A program made the position numbers and the translations under genes. From the NCBI RefSeq assembly GCF_000260115.1, contig NZ_JH651379.1, positions 2,769,466-2,833,465 on the forward strand: DNA of 64,000 nucleotides, given 5' to 3'. Origin of the DNA: Galbibacter orientalis DSM 19592. Its GTDB lineage: Bacteria > Bacteroidota > Bacteroidia > Flavobacteriales > Flavobacteriaceae. The notes under the pieces were generated by a model. The model searched no databases, was not told the origin of the DNA, and worked only from the letters and a program-made list of their open reading frames with translations. Below are positions 24,308 to 34,393 of this stretch, in pieces; position 1 is the stretch's first letter; each line of letters begins with the position of its first letter.

Positions 24308-24865
24308 ATGAAAAATACTACTATTTTTTTGAGCTCTTGTATTTTGTTGCTTTTAATTGCTTGTGGTGGAGCGCAAGACTCGGCAACTACTGCTAAGGAA
24401 TTTACAGAAGTAGAAACTTTAATTAAAGATAAAAAATTTAAAGTAGAGAATCAATGGGCTATGCCGCAAGTGAGTTCTAGTATGGTTCAGTTGGGAAATA
24501 GCGGAATTTTAGGCCCAGGAAACAATATGCAACGCATCAGTTTAATTGGAAACACAAATTATTTGGAGATAAAAGGAGATTCTGCAAAAGCATTTTTGCC
24601 GTATTATGGAGAACGCCAAATGGGAGGCGGATATAATTCTGACGGGGAAGGAATCCAGTTTGAGCAAGAAATTACAGATATGCAAGTAGATTTTATTGAA
24701 AATAAACAACGTTATAAAATCCAATTCACAGCCAATAACGGCGCAGAATCTTTTAATGTTACACTTTTAGTTTTTCCAAATAAGAAAACCTCACTCTCTG
24801 TAAATAGTTCTCAAAGAGATTTTATTACCTATGATGGAACAATTTCTGAGCTTTCTAAAGAATAA
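24308..24865 (+). CDS. DUF4251 lipoprotein
   Basis: A lipoprotein signal (CILLLLIACGG, lipobox Cys at about 19) is followed by a DUF4251-type domain with the conserved GNTNYLEIKGDSAKAFLPYYG and GGGYNSDGEGIQF segments. The family is restricted to Bacteroidota, with unknown function; periplasmic or outer-membrane attachment is expected. Monocistronic by appearance. Confidence 0.85.
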   Translation: MKNTTIFLSSCILLLLIACGGAQDSATTAKEFTEVETLIKDKKFKVENQWAMPQVSSSMVQLGNSGILGPGNNMQRISLIGNTNYLEIKGDSAKAFLPYYGERQMGGGYNSDGEGIQFEQEITDMQVDFIENKQRYKIQFTANNGAESFNVTLLVFPNKKTSLSVNSSQRDFITYDGTISELSKE

Positions 24866-24995
24866 ATTAATTCTAATTACTAATTTTATAAATCTATTCC
24901 CCTTTACAAACCTCATTAGATTTTCTTTTTTAAGAGTACAATTAAAAGGTATTGGCAATGTGTAGAAATACACATTTATAATTTTAGAAAAACGA

Positions 24996-26207
24996 ATGAT
25001 AAAAAGTTTCAGATTACTTCTTCTAACTAGTTTTTTTCTCTTTTTTTTCAGCAAAATAAATGCTCAAGAAGTAGAAAGAGATTCCATTCGGAAATGGAAA
25101 ATAGATTATGGATTTAAGGGTTTTGAATTTAAATCTACAGACAATAGGTATTTATTACAAATCCAGAGTAGGCTACAATTCCGTTTTGCTACTCCAGACG
25201 ATCAGGACCCTGTTACTTTTGATGATTATGATGATGAGAATACAAATTTGTTTAAAATAAATAGAGCACGTTTAAAAGTAGGTGGAAACGCCTATCAAAC
25301 GTGGCTTAAATACTATTGGGAATACGAACTAAGTAGGTCTAATTTACTCGATTTTAGAATTATGATTGAAAAATGGGAGTGGCTTAATCTTAAAGTAGGA
25401 CAATGGAAAATAGAATATTCTAGGGAACGTAGAATAAGTAGTGGAGAATAGCAAACCATGGATCGTTCTATTCTAAATAGACCATTTACGGTAGATAGGC
25501 AGCAAGGTGTAGAATTGTATGGAAGACTTAGAGGAGGGAAGGAATTATTAGATTTTAGTTATTGGGCGGCAGTACTAACAGGTTCTGGAAGAGGCGTAAC
25601 TGTTAATGACGATGAGCATTTAATGTATTTTGGAAGATTTCAATGGAACTTATTAGGGGAAGATTTGGGTTTTGAAGGAAGTGATATAGAACTGCATGAA
25701 AAGCCTGCAGCCATTATAGCTATTGCTGGAGTAACAAATAGGAGTCCGTATACTAGGTTTTCGCAATCTGGAGGAGGTTCTTTAGTTGGTTTTGAGGAGG
25801 AAGAGGTTGGAGAATATCGTGTTAATCAATATAATATAGAAACTGCATTTGTTTACAAAGGTTTTAGTTGGCAATCAGAATGGCATCATAAAAATATAAT
25901 TAATAAACTTGACAATGATGCCGAGACTAAGTTAGAAGGCTTTTATTTACAAGCGGGATATTTAGCACATACAAGTATTAATTGGTGGCCAAAACCTTTA
26001 GAGGTAGCTGCTAGATATGCTAGATATCAACCTGATACTAGTTTAGATACTAATTTTCAGCATGAAAAAACGTTGGCTTTTAATTGGTTTTTCACCAAGC
26101 ATAAAAACAAACTAACATTAGAGGTAAGTCATTTTGATTATGAAACCGCAGATGGGAATGTAGATGATAAAATCCGATTTAGATTGCAGTGGGATATATC
26201 ATTATAG
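24996..26207 (+). pseudogene. Phosphate-selective porin O/P-like protein with in-frame stop
   Basis: A signal peptide (LFFFSKINAQ) and N-terminal porin strands run to SSGE, where a TAG at 25449-25451 interrupts. The same frame continues without shift as QTMDRSILNRPFTVDRQQGVELYGRL and on to a C-terminal barrel ending WDISL. Porins of this family read SSGKQQTMDRSI or similar here, so the TAG replaces one sense codon. The total (~403 codons) is full-length for the family. Read-through, recent inactivation or a base-call error are possible. Confidence 0.85.
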
Positions 26208-26213
26208 CTTTAG

Positions 26214-26933
26214 TTACATTTCAAAATTGAAGCCTTTTTCCGTCAGTTTATTATATATTTCAGGGTCAAACTTATATAGTTTTGCGGCTCTATGAGACAC
26301 ATCTTGTTGTTTTTCTTTAAGGTCAACAAGAAGTTTCATCTTTAAAATCTTTCTTCTAAAATTAGGTTTATCAAGTTCTACTCCTAGAATCTCTTGATAC
26401 AATTGCATTAAATGCAGTAATGTAAATTTTTCTGGTAGTAGGTTAAAACCAATAGGCGCATTTCGTACTCTATTTCTTAGATGGTGGAGGCTGTAAGTTA
26501 GAATTTCATTGTGGTCATAAATCAAGTTTGGAATCTCATCAATTTTATACCACTTAGCGTCAGAAGCTGTAAAACCAGCTCTTACATCATAATCTTCCTT
26601 TTTTATTAGTGCGTAATATCCAATAGTAATTACTCTTCCAAGAGGAAAACGCTTGGGGTCGCCAAAGGCTTTTAACTGTTCCAAATAAAGGTCGGAAATT
26701 CCAGTTAACTCTCTCAACAATCTATGTGCGGCATTGTCTATGCTTTCATCTTCTTTTATCCAGCCTCCAGGGAGTCCCCATTTTCCTTTGCTAATTCCTT
26801 CTGCGTGTTGAATAAGTAATACTTCTAACTTTCCTTGTTCAAATCCAAAAATAGCACAGTCAATAGTAATAGCATTCATTACTTTTTCTTCTACTATTTT
26901 CCCCGATTCTTCATCAATAAATTTCTTAACCAT
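26214..26933 (-). CDS. NUDIX-type transcriptional regulator of pentose genes (AraR/NrtR-like)
   Basis: An N-terminal NUDIX domain (about 20-150) has the partial Nudix box GGWIKEDESIDNAAHRLLRELTGI; the essential REXXEE is degenerate (LRELTG), suggesting ligand binding rather than hydrolysis. A C-terminal winged-helix-like domain (about 160-239, FRRKILKMKLLVDL) completes the NrtR/AraR architecture. In Bacteroidota, regulators of this kind control arabinose/xylose genes. It is divergent from the xylose transporter-kinase-isomerase operon, with a palindrome in the shared region. Confidence 0.85.
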   Translation of the reverse strand: MVKKFIDEESGKIVEEKVMNAITIDCAIFGFEQGKLEVLLIQHAEGISKGKWGLPGGWIKEDESIDNAAHRLLRELTGISDLYLEQLKAFGDPKRFPLGRVITIGYYALIKKEDYDVRAGFTASDAKWYKIDEIPNLIYDHNEILTYSLHHLRNRVRNAPIGFNLLPEKFTLLHLMQLYQEILGVELDKPNFRRKILKMKLLVDLKEKQQDVSHRAAKLYKFDPEIYNKLTEKGFNFEM

Positions 26934-27077
26934 CTTTAAATAGGTCGATTAGTTTTAAGTGCATATATACAAAATAATTTCTATATGGCATCTTATCATA
27001 AAAATTATTACCAATTATTCACTTTTGATAACATTTTTTTGATAAAATAAAAATATTTAATTAGTATTGTAGTCAAA

Positions 27078-27099
27078 TTAACTATAAGATATAGTTTAA
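27078..27099. promoter_or_regulatory. Palindrome upstream of the xylose operon, candidate NUDIX-regulator operator
   Basis: TTAACTAT and ATAGTTTAA face each other across AAGAT, ending immediately before the transporter start region. Placement suits repression with sugar-induced release. Confidence 0.5.
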
Positions 27100-27109
27100 A
27101 TGACCATTA

Positions 27110-28741
27110 ATGAACAATCAAACTAACCTAAAACCTAGCAATGTATACTTAATTACCGCGGTAGCTAGTCTTGGTGGATTACTTTTTGGGTATGATACTG
27201 CAGTAATTTCTGGAGCGGTAGGAGGGCTAAGAAGCTATTTTGTAAGTCCGCTATCAGAAAATATAAATATAGCCACAGAGGCTATTGTGGAATTTAAAGG
27301 ATTAATAACTATATGTACTTTAGTTATTTTTGCATTATTTAGTTCTTTCATCTTTAAATTCTTTAAAAAAGTAACCGCTATCGGTATAATGGTAGTCTCT
27401 ATTTTATTAATAGGGAGTTTACTTTATTCTAATTTTTTATCAGATTCTAATGAGCTATCAGAAAATCTAGGAAATTCTATCTTAGGTTTTATGGTTAGTA
27501 GTGCATTAGTAGGATGTATTATAGGGGCTGCTGTAGGAGACCGAATTGCAAATTCAATAGGAAGAAGAAATGGTTTAATTGTAGCGGCACTTTTGTTTAT
27601 TATCTCTGCTCTTGGTTCTGCATATCCAGAAAAGCTACCATTTTTAATGGCTGGAAACCTTACTACATTTATTATTTACAGAATTATTGGTGGAATTGGA
27701 GTAGGGTTGGCAAGTATGCTAGCGCCACTTTATATTGCAGAAATGGCACCAGCCAACATGAGAGGAAAACTTGTTTCTTGTAATCAGCTCGCAATCGTTA
27801 GCGGGATGTTGGTAGTATATTTTGTAAACTATTTTATAATTAAAGGACAAGCAGATGATTGGATTAATAATATTGGTTGGAGGTATATGTTTTTATCTGA
27901 ATGTATTCCTGCAATTCTCTTTTTCTTCTTTTTACTGATAGTTCCAAAAACGCCACGTTTTCAAGTTTTAAAAGGAAATGAAGATGCAGCTATTGCTGTA
28001 TTAACAAAGTACAACGGTTCTTCAAGAGCTTCAGAAATTTTAGAGGATATAAAAAAATCATTTAAAACAAAGAAGGCTCCATGGCTTAGTTATGGTTGGG
28101 CTATTATAATAATAGGATTGTTACTGTCTGTTTTTCAGCAATTTGTAGGGATTAATGTAGTGCTATATTATGCTCCTGAAATTTTTAAAGGAATGGGGAT
28201 GGAAACAGATGCTTCAATGATGCAAACTATTATAGTTGGAGCTATAAACCTACTATTTACGGTGGTTGCAATGTTTACAGTTGACAAGTTTGGGAGAAAA
28301 ATATTAATGATTATTGGGAGTATTTTTATGGCAATTAGTATGCTCGGATTAGGAACGGTATTGTATGCAGATAGTAGTGGGATTGTCGCATTACTCCTAA
28401 TGTTACTTTATATTGCTGCTTTTGCAATTTCTTGGGGTCCTGTTACATGGGTCTTACTTTCGGAGATTTTCCCTAACAAAATAAAAGGAGTAATGGCTGT
28501 AGCTGTTGCAGTGCAATGGTTGGCAAATCTTGTAGTTTCTTGGACCTTCCCAATGATGAATAATAATTCCCATTTAAACGAACTCTTTAATCATGGGTTT
28601 GCCTATTGGATTTATGGTATTATGGCGGTCTTATCGGCTTTCTTTATTTGGAAATTTGTTCCAGAAACAAAAGGAAAAACATTAGAAGAAATGGAAAGTA
28701 TTTGGGAGGCAGAGGGTACTTTAGAATCAAAAATAAATTAA
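27110..28741 (+). CDS. xylE: MFS sugar porter, D-xylose:H+ symporter type
   Basis: The protein (543 aa) shows sugar-porter signatures: GGLLFGYDTAVISGA (TM1), GDRIANSIGRRNG, RIIGGIGVGLASMLAPLYIAE, QQFVGINVVLYYAPEIF and PETKGKTLEEME. It is longer than E. coli XylE because ~70 extra residues with two additional hydrophobic segments lie between TM1 and the DRIANSIGRR loop. Immediately followed (4 bp) by xylulokinase. Substrate assignment rests on this operon. Confidence 0.88.
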   Translation: MNNQTNLKPSNVYLITAVASLGGLLFGYDTAVISGAVGGLRSYFVSPLSENINIATEAIVEFKGLITICTLVIFALFSSFIFKFFKKVTAIGIMVVSILLIGSLLYSNFLSDSNELSENLGNSILGFMVSSALVGCIIGAAVGDRIANSIGRRNGLIVAALLFIISALGSAYPEKLPFLMAGNLTTFIIYRIIGGIGVGLASMLAPLYIAEMAPANMRGKLVSCNQLAIVSGMLVVYFVNYFIIKGQADDWINNIGWRYMFLSECIPAILFFFFLLIVPKTPRFQVLKGNEDAAIAVLTKYNGSSRASEILEDIKKSFKTKKAPWLSYGWAIIIIGLLLSVFQQFVGINVVLYYAPEIFKGMGMETDASMMQTIIVGAINLLFTVVAMFTVDKFGRKILMIIGSIFMAISMLGLGTVLYADSSGIVALLLMLLYIAAFAISWGPVTWVLLSEIFPNKIKGVMAVAVAVQWLANLVVSWTFPMMNNNSHLNELFNHGFAYWIYGIMAVLSAFFIWKFVPETKGKTLEEMESIWEAEGTLESKIN

Positions 28742-28745
28742 AGCT

Positions 28746-30230
28746 ATGTATTTTTTAGGGATAGATTTAGGAAGTTCTTCAATTAAGCTATCGGTTTTAA
28801 ATGCTGAAACCGAAAAATGTATGGCATCAATATCGGTACCCGATTTTGAATTAGAGATGAAAGCTCCAAGGCATGGTTGGGCTGAACAAGAACCCGAAAT
28901 GTGGTGGCAGTATGTAAAAGAAGGGATTGCTAAGTTAAAAGAAGTACATCAAATTGAAATTGAAAAAATAAAAGGAATTGGAATAGCATACCAAATGCAT
29001 GGATTGGTTTTAACTGATGAAAATTTAAATCCTGTTCGGTCTTCTATTATTTGGTGTGATAGCAGAGCTGCATCAATTGGCGAGTCTATTTATAATAAAA
29101 TAGGAGCAGAAGCTTGTCAGGAACAAATTCTAGGAAGTCCTGGTAATTTTACAGCCTCTAAGCTAAAATGGGTGAAAGATAATCAGCCAGAAGTGTATGC
29201 TAAAGCAAAGTATATGATGCTTCCAGGCGATTTTATTGCTGCAAAATTTTCGGGAGTTGCGCAAACAAGTACTTCAGGATTATCGGAAGCAGCTTTATGG
29301 AATTTTAAAGAAAATAGACTAGCAACCGAAATATTAGAAGCGATGGATATTTCAGAAGAAATTATTCCAGAGATAGTTTCAAATTTCGGAAAGCAAGCAA
29401 TTATAGATAAAGAAATAGCAGCAGCATTAGGACTGTCTAAAGATGTTCAGATAAATTATAGAGCAGGAGATCAACCAAACAATGCTTTGTCTTTAAATGT
29501 TTTAAATCCGGGAGAGATTGCTGCAACGGCTGGGACTTCTGCAGTAGTGTATGGGGTTAGTAATACAGATGATTACGATGCAAATAACCGAATTAACACA
29601 TTTTTACATGTAAATAATACTCCTGAAGAAAAACGAAATGGAGTAATGGTTTGTATAAATGGTTCAGGGATTTTATACCAATGGCTACGAAAAACATTGT
29701 CTGAAGATTCGAAGAACCTTATGGATTATGACAAATTAAATGAGCTAGCATCGCAAAGCGAAATAGGAAGTAAAGGACTTCGATTTTATCCATTTGGAAA
29801 TGGTGTGGAGCGTATTTTTAATAATAAGCCAGCTTTTTCTGGAATTGAAGGGATGAATTTTAATATTCATCAGAAAACAGATATGGTAAGGGCTGCTTGT
29901 GAAGGAATTGTTTTTGCGCTGAATTATGGTTTCGAAATCATGCGTAATGTAGGGGTGGAAGGAAAAGTGGTCAAAGCAGGAAAAGCAAATTTATTTCTGA
30001 ATCCAGTTTTTAGAGAAATTTTTGCAAATACAACAAATACAACAGTAGAATTATACAATACTTCTGGTGCTGAGGGCGCTGCAAGAGGAGCAGCCTATGG
30101 ATATGGTTATTTTTCAACCATAGAAGCTGCTTTTAAAGGATTAGAATGTTTAGAAAAAATAGAACCTAATGCAACTTTAGTAGCTCAATATCAGGAAATA
30201 TATCAAGATTGGAAAAAAAATATAAAATAG
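28746..30230 (+). CDS. xylB: Xylulokinase
   Basis: FGGY-family kinase, 494 aa. The N-terminal phosphate loop reads LGIDLGSSSIKLSV; AYQMHGLVLTD and GDQPNNALSLN carry substrate contacts and the catalytic Asp. ATP-binding GAEGAARGAAYGYG is near the C-terminus. It phosphorylates D-xylulose to xylulose-5-phosphate in the cytoplasm. Lies between transporter and isomerase in one operon. Confidence 0.93.
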   Translation: MYFLGIDLGSSSIKLSVLNAETEKCMASISVPDFELEMKAPRHGWAEQEPEMWWQYVKEGIAKLKEVHQIEIEKIKGIGIAYQMHGLVLTDENLNPVRSSIIWCDSRAASIGESIYNKIGAEACQEQILGSPGNFTASKLKWVKDNQPEVYAKAKYMMLPGDFIAAKFSGVAQTSTSGLSEAALWNFKENRLATEILEAMDISEEIIPEIVSNFGKQAIIDKEIAAALGLSKDVQINYRAGDQPNNALSLNVLNPGEIAATAGTSAVVYGVSNTDDYDANNRINTFLHVNNTPEEKRNGVMVCINGSGILYQWLRKTLSEDSKNLMDYDKLNELASQSEIGSKGLRFYPFGNGVERIFNNKPAFSGIEGMNFNIHQKTDMVRAACEGIVFALNYGFEIMRNVGVEGKVVKAGKANLFLNPVFREIFANTTNTTVELYNTSGAEGAARGAAYGYGYFSTIEAAFKGLECLEKIEPNATLVAQYQEIYQDWKKNIK

Positions 30231-30256
30231 ATTATCAACATTAAAAGTAAGCACAT

Positions 30257-31570
30257 ATGAAATCAACATTTTTTAAGAACATAGACAAAATTAAGTTTGA
30301 AGGAAGAGAAAGTGACAACCCTTTAGCGTTTAAATGGTATGACGAAAATAGAGTTGTAGGAGGAAAAACCCTAAAAGAACACTTAAGATTTGCAACTGCA
30401 TATTGGCATACTTTTAATAATAAAGGAGGCGATCCTTTTGGAGCTCCAACCGAAACTTTTGCTTGGGATAAAAAGGAAGATGCTATTGGAAGAGCTAAAG
30501 ATAAAATGGATGCTGCTTTTGAGTTTATGAGTAAACTAGGCACTCCATACTATTGTTTTCATGATGTAGATGTTGTAGATGAAGCGCCAACACTTGCAGC
30601 GTTTGAAGATAGAATTCAAGAAATGGTAGCCTATGCAAAACAAAAACAACAGGATACGGGAATAAAATTATTGTGGGGAACTTCTAATCTATTTAGTAAT
30701 CCTCGCTATATGAATGGAGCTGCTACCAATCCAAATTTTGATGTACTAGCTTATGCAGGAGCGCAAGCTAAAATTGCCATAGATGCTACAATAGCGCTTG
30801 GAGGAGAGAATTATGTTTTCTGGGGAGGCCGAGAAGGATATATGAGTCTTCTAAACACCGATATGGGTCGTGAGTTAGATCATTTAGGAAACTTCCTTAA
30901 CATTTGTAAAGATTATGCTAGAAAGCAAGGCTTTACAGGAACTTTCTTAATTGAACCAAAACCTATGGAACCAACAAAACATCAGTATGATTTTGATTCG
31001 GCTACTTCCATTGGTTTTATTAATAAATATGGTCTTCAAGACGATTTCAAACTGAATATAGAAGTAAACCATGCTACTTTAGCGGGACACACTTTTGAGC
31101 ACGAACTTCAAGTGGCAGTAGATAATGGAATGTTAGGGAGTATAGATGCTAACAGAGGAGATTATCAAAACGGTTGGGATACCGACCAATTCCCATTAAA
31201 TCTTTACGAAATAACAGAAGCCATGTTAGTAATTCTTCAAGGAGGAGGAATTCAAGGAGGAGGAATCAACTTTGATGCAAAAGTTAGAAGAAATTCAACA
31301 GATTTAGAAGATAAGTTTATAGCCCATATTTCTGGAATGGATGCTTTTGCACGTGGTTTAATTTGTGCGGATCATGTTTTAGAAAATACAGATTTTAAAA
31401 AATTACGCAAACAGCGTTACGAAAGTTTTGACACTGGTAACGGTGCAAAATTTGAAAATAAAGAGCTTTCATTAGAGCAGCTAAGTGAAATAGCAAAAGC
31501 TAATGGAGAGCCAAAACAAATAAGTGGGAAGCAAGAATTATTTGAACAAATTCTAGCCAACGCTTTTTAA
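30257..31570 (+). CDS. xylA: Xylose isomerase
   Basis: 437-aa TIM barrel with YCFHDVDV (catalytic His region), VFWGGREGY, the metal-binding [16 protein letters not shown] and [17 protein letters not shown]. It converts D-xylose to D-xylulose. 26 bp after xylB; followed by a hairpin at 31611-31642. Confidence 0.96.
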   Translation: MKSTFFKNIDKIKFEGRESDNPLAFKWYDENRVVGGKTLKEHLRFATAYWHTFNNKGGDPFGAPTETFAWDKKEDAIGRAKDKMDAAFEFMSKLGTPYYCFHDVDVVDEAPTLAAFEDRIQEMVAYAKQKQQDTGIKLLWGTSNLFSNPRYMNGAATNPNFDVLAYAGAQAKIAIDATIALGGENYVFWGGREGYMSLLNTDMGRELDHLGNFLNICKDYARKQGFTGTFLIEPKPMEPTKHQYDFDSATSIGFINKYGLQDDFKLNIEVNHATLAGHTFEHELQVAVDNGMLGSIDANRGDYQNGWDTDQFPLNLYEITEAMLVILQGGGIQGGGINFDAKVRRNSTDLEDKFIAHISGMDAFARGLICADHVLENTDFKKLRKQRYESFDTGNGAKFENKELSLEQLSEIAKANGEPKQISGKQELFEQILANAF

Positions 31571-31610
31571 AAAAAAAGTCTATATAGCTATTAAATAGTT
31601 AGTTAAATTA

Positions 31611-31642
31611 ACATACAGATGGGAAATTTTCCGTCTGTATGT
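31611..31642 (+). terminator. Hairpin after xylA
   Basis: ACATACAGATGG and CCGTCTGTATGT form a 12-bp stem with one G-T pair, with only a short T stretch after it. It may attenuate rather than stop transcription into the glycosidase genes. Confidence 0.55.
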
Positions 31643-31656
31643 TTAATGTAAAATAG

Positions 31657-34146
31657 ATGAATTTTACTTCATATTTTAAGTTAGTTTTATTTGTTGCATG
31701 CATTGGATTTTTCAGTGCATGCAATTCTTCATTGAAAAATGAAAGCATACTACAAAGCAGAAAAATCAATTTTAATGAAGGATGGTCTTTTCATTTAAAT
31801 GATAGTCTTCAAGACAATGACACCATCTCCAATATAACCAAATGGCAGGATGTTAAAGTTCCGCACGATTGGAGTATCGGAATGGAATTCGATGAGAAAA
31901 GTCCTACAGGTCACGGAGGCGCTTATCTTGTTGGTGGCTTAGGATGGTACAAAAAATCTTTTAAAGTTGCAGAAGAAAAAAAAGATAAACGCATTGCTAT
32001 TGTTTTTGATGGGGTGTATTGCAATAGTGAAGTTTGGGTGAATAACCATTATTTGGGAAAACGTCCAAATGGATATATTGGTTTTGAATATAATATTACT
32101 CCTTATTTAAATTATGGGGATGTTCCAAACGAAATTTTGGTTAAAGTAAATAACAAAAATCAACCTAATTCTAGATGGTATTCTGGTTCTGGAATTTATA
32201 GAAACGTATGGTTAAAAACTACTCATAAGCTTCATGTAGGGCAATGGGGAACTTATATAACTACTCCAAAGGTCTCAAAAGAAACAGCAGAAGTACGTAT
32301 AGAAACAACTATTAATAATGAAACCCTTCAGCAGCAATCGGCAACTCTTGTTAATACAATTTATTATAAAGGGGAAACGATTACAACTTCAGAAAATGAA
32401 ATAAATGTTGAAAAAGGGTCGCATAAAAATGTAGTTCAAAATCTTAAAATAACAAATCCAAAATTATGGTCGGATGTAAATCCTACGCTTTATAAAGCAG
32501 TAACAGAAATTAAAGTTGAAGGAGAAACTATAGATACTTACAAAACTACTTTTGGAGTTCGAGCGTTTGAATTCGATTTAAATAAAGGTTTTATTTTAAA
32601 TGGTAAGCCAGTAAAAATAAAAGGAGTTTGCCTACATCATGATTTAGGACCTCTTGGAGCAGCAGTAAATACACGTGCTATAGAGCGTCAATTAGAGATT
32701 ATGAAAGAAATGGGAGTGAACGGTATTCGTACGGCTCATAACCCACCAGCACCAGAACTTCTAGCTTTATGTGATGAAATGGGCTTTATAGTAATGGATG
32801 AAGCTTTTGATATTTGGGAAAAAAGTAAAACTAAATTTGATTACGGAAACGATTGGGAACTTTGGCATAAAAAAGACCTAGAAGATCAGATTTTAAGAGA
32901 CCGAAATCATGCTAGTATTTTTATGTGGAGTATCGGAAATGAAATTCCTGAACAATGGAGTGAGCGTGGTGCAGAAATTGGACGGGAACTTTCTAAAATA
33001 GTAAAGGATTTAGATACTACCCGTTTGGTAACTGCCGCTATGAATCCTCCAATTCATATTCAAAATAAAGAGGTAACTCTTCAGTTTGAAGATGTAGCAG
33101 CCCAACCAAATGCTTTGGCCGGATCTGGGGCATTAGATATTATTGGGTATAACTATGCGCATCAAACGTATGAAGATCATCAGAAAAATTTTCCAAAAAC
33201 TCCGTTTATAGCTACCGAAACTACCTCTGGATTACAAACTCGTGGATATTACGATTTCCCTTCAGATACTACCAAAATATGGCCAGTTCGATGGGATAAA
33301 GTTTTTACAGAAGGAAATGCTGACAATACAGTTTCTGCCTTTGATCAAGTAAGGACTCCATGGGGGTCTTTGCACGAAACGACTTGGAAGATTATTAAGA
33401 GAAACGATTATTTATCTGGTTTTTATATCTGGACAGGCTTCGATTATTTAGGAGAGCCTACTCCATATGTTTGGCCTTCTAGAAGTTCTTATTTCGGAAT
33501 TGTAGACTTGGCAGGTTTTCCAAAAGATGTTTACTATATGTATAAAAGTGAGTGGACCGAGGAGCCTGTGCTTCATTTGTTACCACATTGGAATTGGAAA
33601 AAAGGACAGTTAGTAGATGTTTGGGCATATTATAATAATGCAGATGAGGTAGAACTGTTCTTAAATGATAAGTCTTTAGGAGTCAAACAAAAAGAAGGAG
33701 AAGACTTACATGTTATGTGGCGACTTCCGTTTGAAGCTGGAACTTTAAAAGCTGTTTCTAGAAAAGATGGAAATGTAGTTTTAGAAAGAGAAATTAAAAC
33801 AGCTGGAGCAGCAGCACAATTACAATTAACTGCCGATAGAACTACAATAAATGCTGATAGAAATGATCTTTCGTTTATAACAGTTGATATTCTTGATAAA
33901 AACGGAAATTTTGTGCCTACAGCCAATAATTTAGTAAAGTTTTCTCTTGATGAAGGGAATGGGGAAATTGTGGCAGTAGCTAATGGAGACCCTACAAATC
34001 ATGAATCATTTAAAGGCAAACAGCATAAAGCTCTAAATGGTAAATGCTTGGTAGTTGTACAAGCAGGTAAAACAAAAGGAAGTATAAAACTTTCGGCAGC
34101 TTCAGAAGGGATGGAAACAGAGACTATAACGCTTCAATTAAAATAA
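31657..34146 (+). CDS. GH2 family beta-galactosidase-like lipoprotein
   Basis: The lipoprotein signal is FFSACNSS. Sugar-binding jelly-roll, Ig-like and TIM-barrel domains follow in GH2 order. The acid/base Glu is in MWSIGNEIPEQW (about 429) and the likely nucleophile Glu in FIATETTSG (about 519). Two C-terminal Ig-like domains (DUF4982-like) are present. Length 829 aa is normal. In this cluster removal of galactose from xyloglucan side chains is a reasonable role; beta-mannosidase or beta-glucuronidase activity cannot be excluded from sequence alone. Confidence 0.88.
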   Translation: MNFTSYFKLVLFVACIGFFSACNSSLKNESILQSRKINFNEGWSFHLNDSLQDNDTISNITKWQDVKVPHDWSIGMEFDEKSPTGHGGAYLVGGLGWYKKSFKVAEEKKDKRIAIVFDGVYCNSEVWVNNHYLGKRPNGYIGFEYNITPYLNYGDVPNEILVKVNNKNQPNSRWYSGSGIYRNVWLKTTHKLHVGQWGTYITTPKVSKETAEVRIETTINNETLQQQSATLVNTIYYKGETITTSENEINVEKGSHKNVVQNLKITNPKLWSDVNPTLYKAVTEIKVEGETIDTYKTTFGVRAFEFDLNKGFILNGKPVKIKGVCLHHDLGPLGAAVNTRAIERQLEIMKEMGVNGIRTAHNPPAPELLALCDEMGFIVMDEAFDIWEKSKTKFDYGNDWELWHKKDLEDQILRDRNHASIFMWSIGNEIPEQWSERGAEIGRELSKIVKDLDTTRLVTAAMNPPIHIQNKEVTLQFEDVAAQPNALAGSGALDIIGYNYAHQTYEDHQKNFPKTPFIATETTSGLQTRGYYDFPSDTTKIWPVRWDKVFTEGNADNTVSAFDQVRTPWGSLHETTWKIIKRNDYLSGFYIWTGFDYLGEPTPYVWPSRSSYFGIVDLAGFPKDVYYMYKSEWTEEPVLHLLPHWNWKKGQLVDVWAYYNNADEVELFLNDKSLGVKQKEGEDLHVMWRLPFEAGTLKAVSRKDGNVVLEREIKTAGAAAQLQLTADRTTINADRNDLSFITVDILDKNGNFVPTANNLVKFSLDEGNGEIVAVANGDPTNHESFKGKQHKALNGKCLVVVQAGKTKGSIKLSAASEGMETETITLQLK

Positions 34147-34393
34147 ATGGAAGTAGACTTAATTTTTTCATATAAAAAATTAATGTTGTCCGATAAAAGT
34201 TAACGGGATTTATTGTATTCCACATATATTAAGGGGTAATAGAGATTTTTAAAATAGCCTCCTTGCTATTAAGAAGAATGAATAAAAAGAGGAGTTTAGT
34301 AATGTTGTTTTCTCTTACAGCGAAGTGGTCTTGTATTTTTACTCGGACATTAATGATAAAAAATAGAAAAATTAGTTTGAAAACGATAAAAAA
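34147..34393. other. Intergenic gap before GH31 gene
   Basis: 247 bp with no reading frame. It probably holds a promoter for the GH31-GH97-GH3-GH29 run; no clear TAnnTTTG element was singled out. Confidence 0.4.

Noticed and set aside
27100-27126. Short upstream frame (ATG at 27100) overlapping the xylose porter start
   Set aside because: Eight codons with no regulatory codon pattern; chance in AT-rich DNA.
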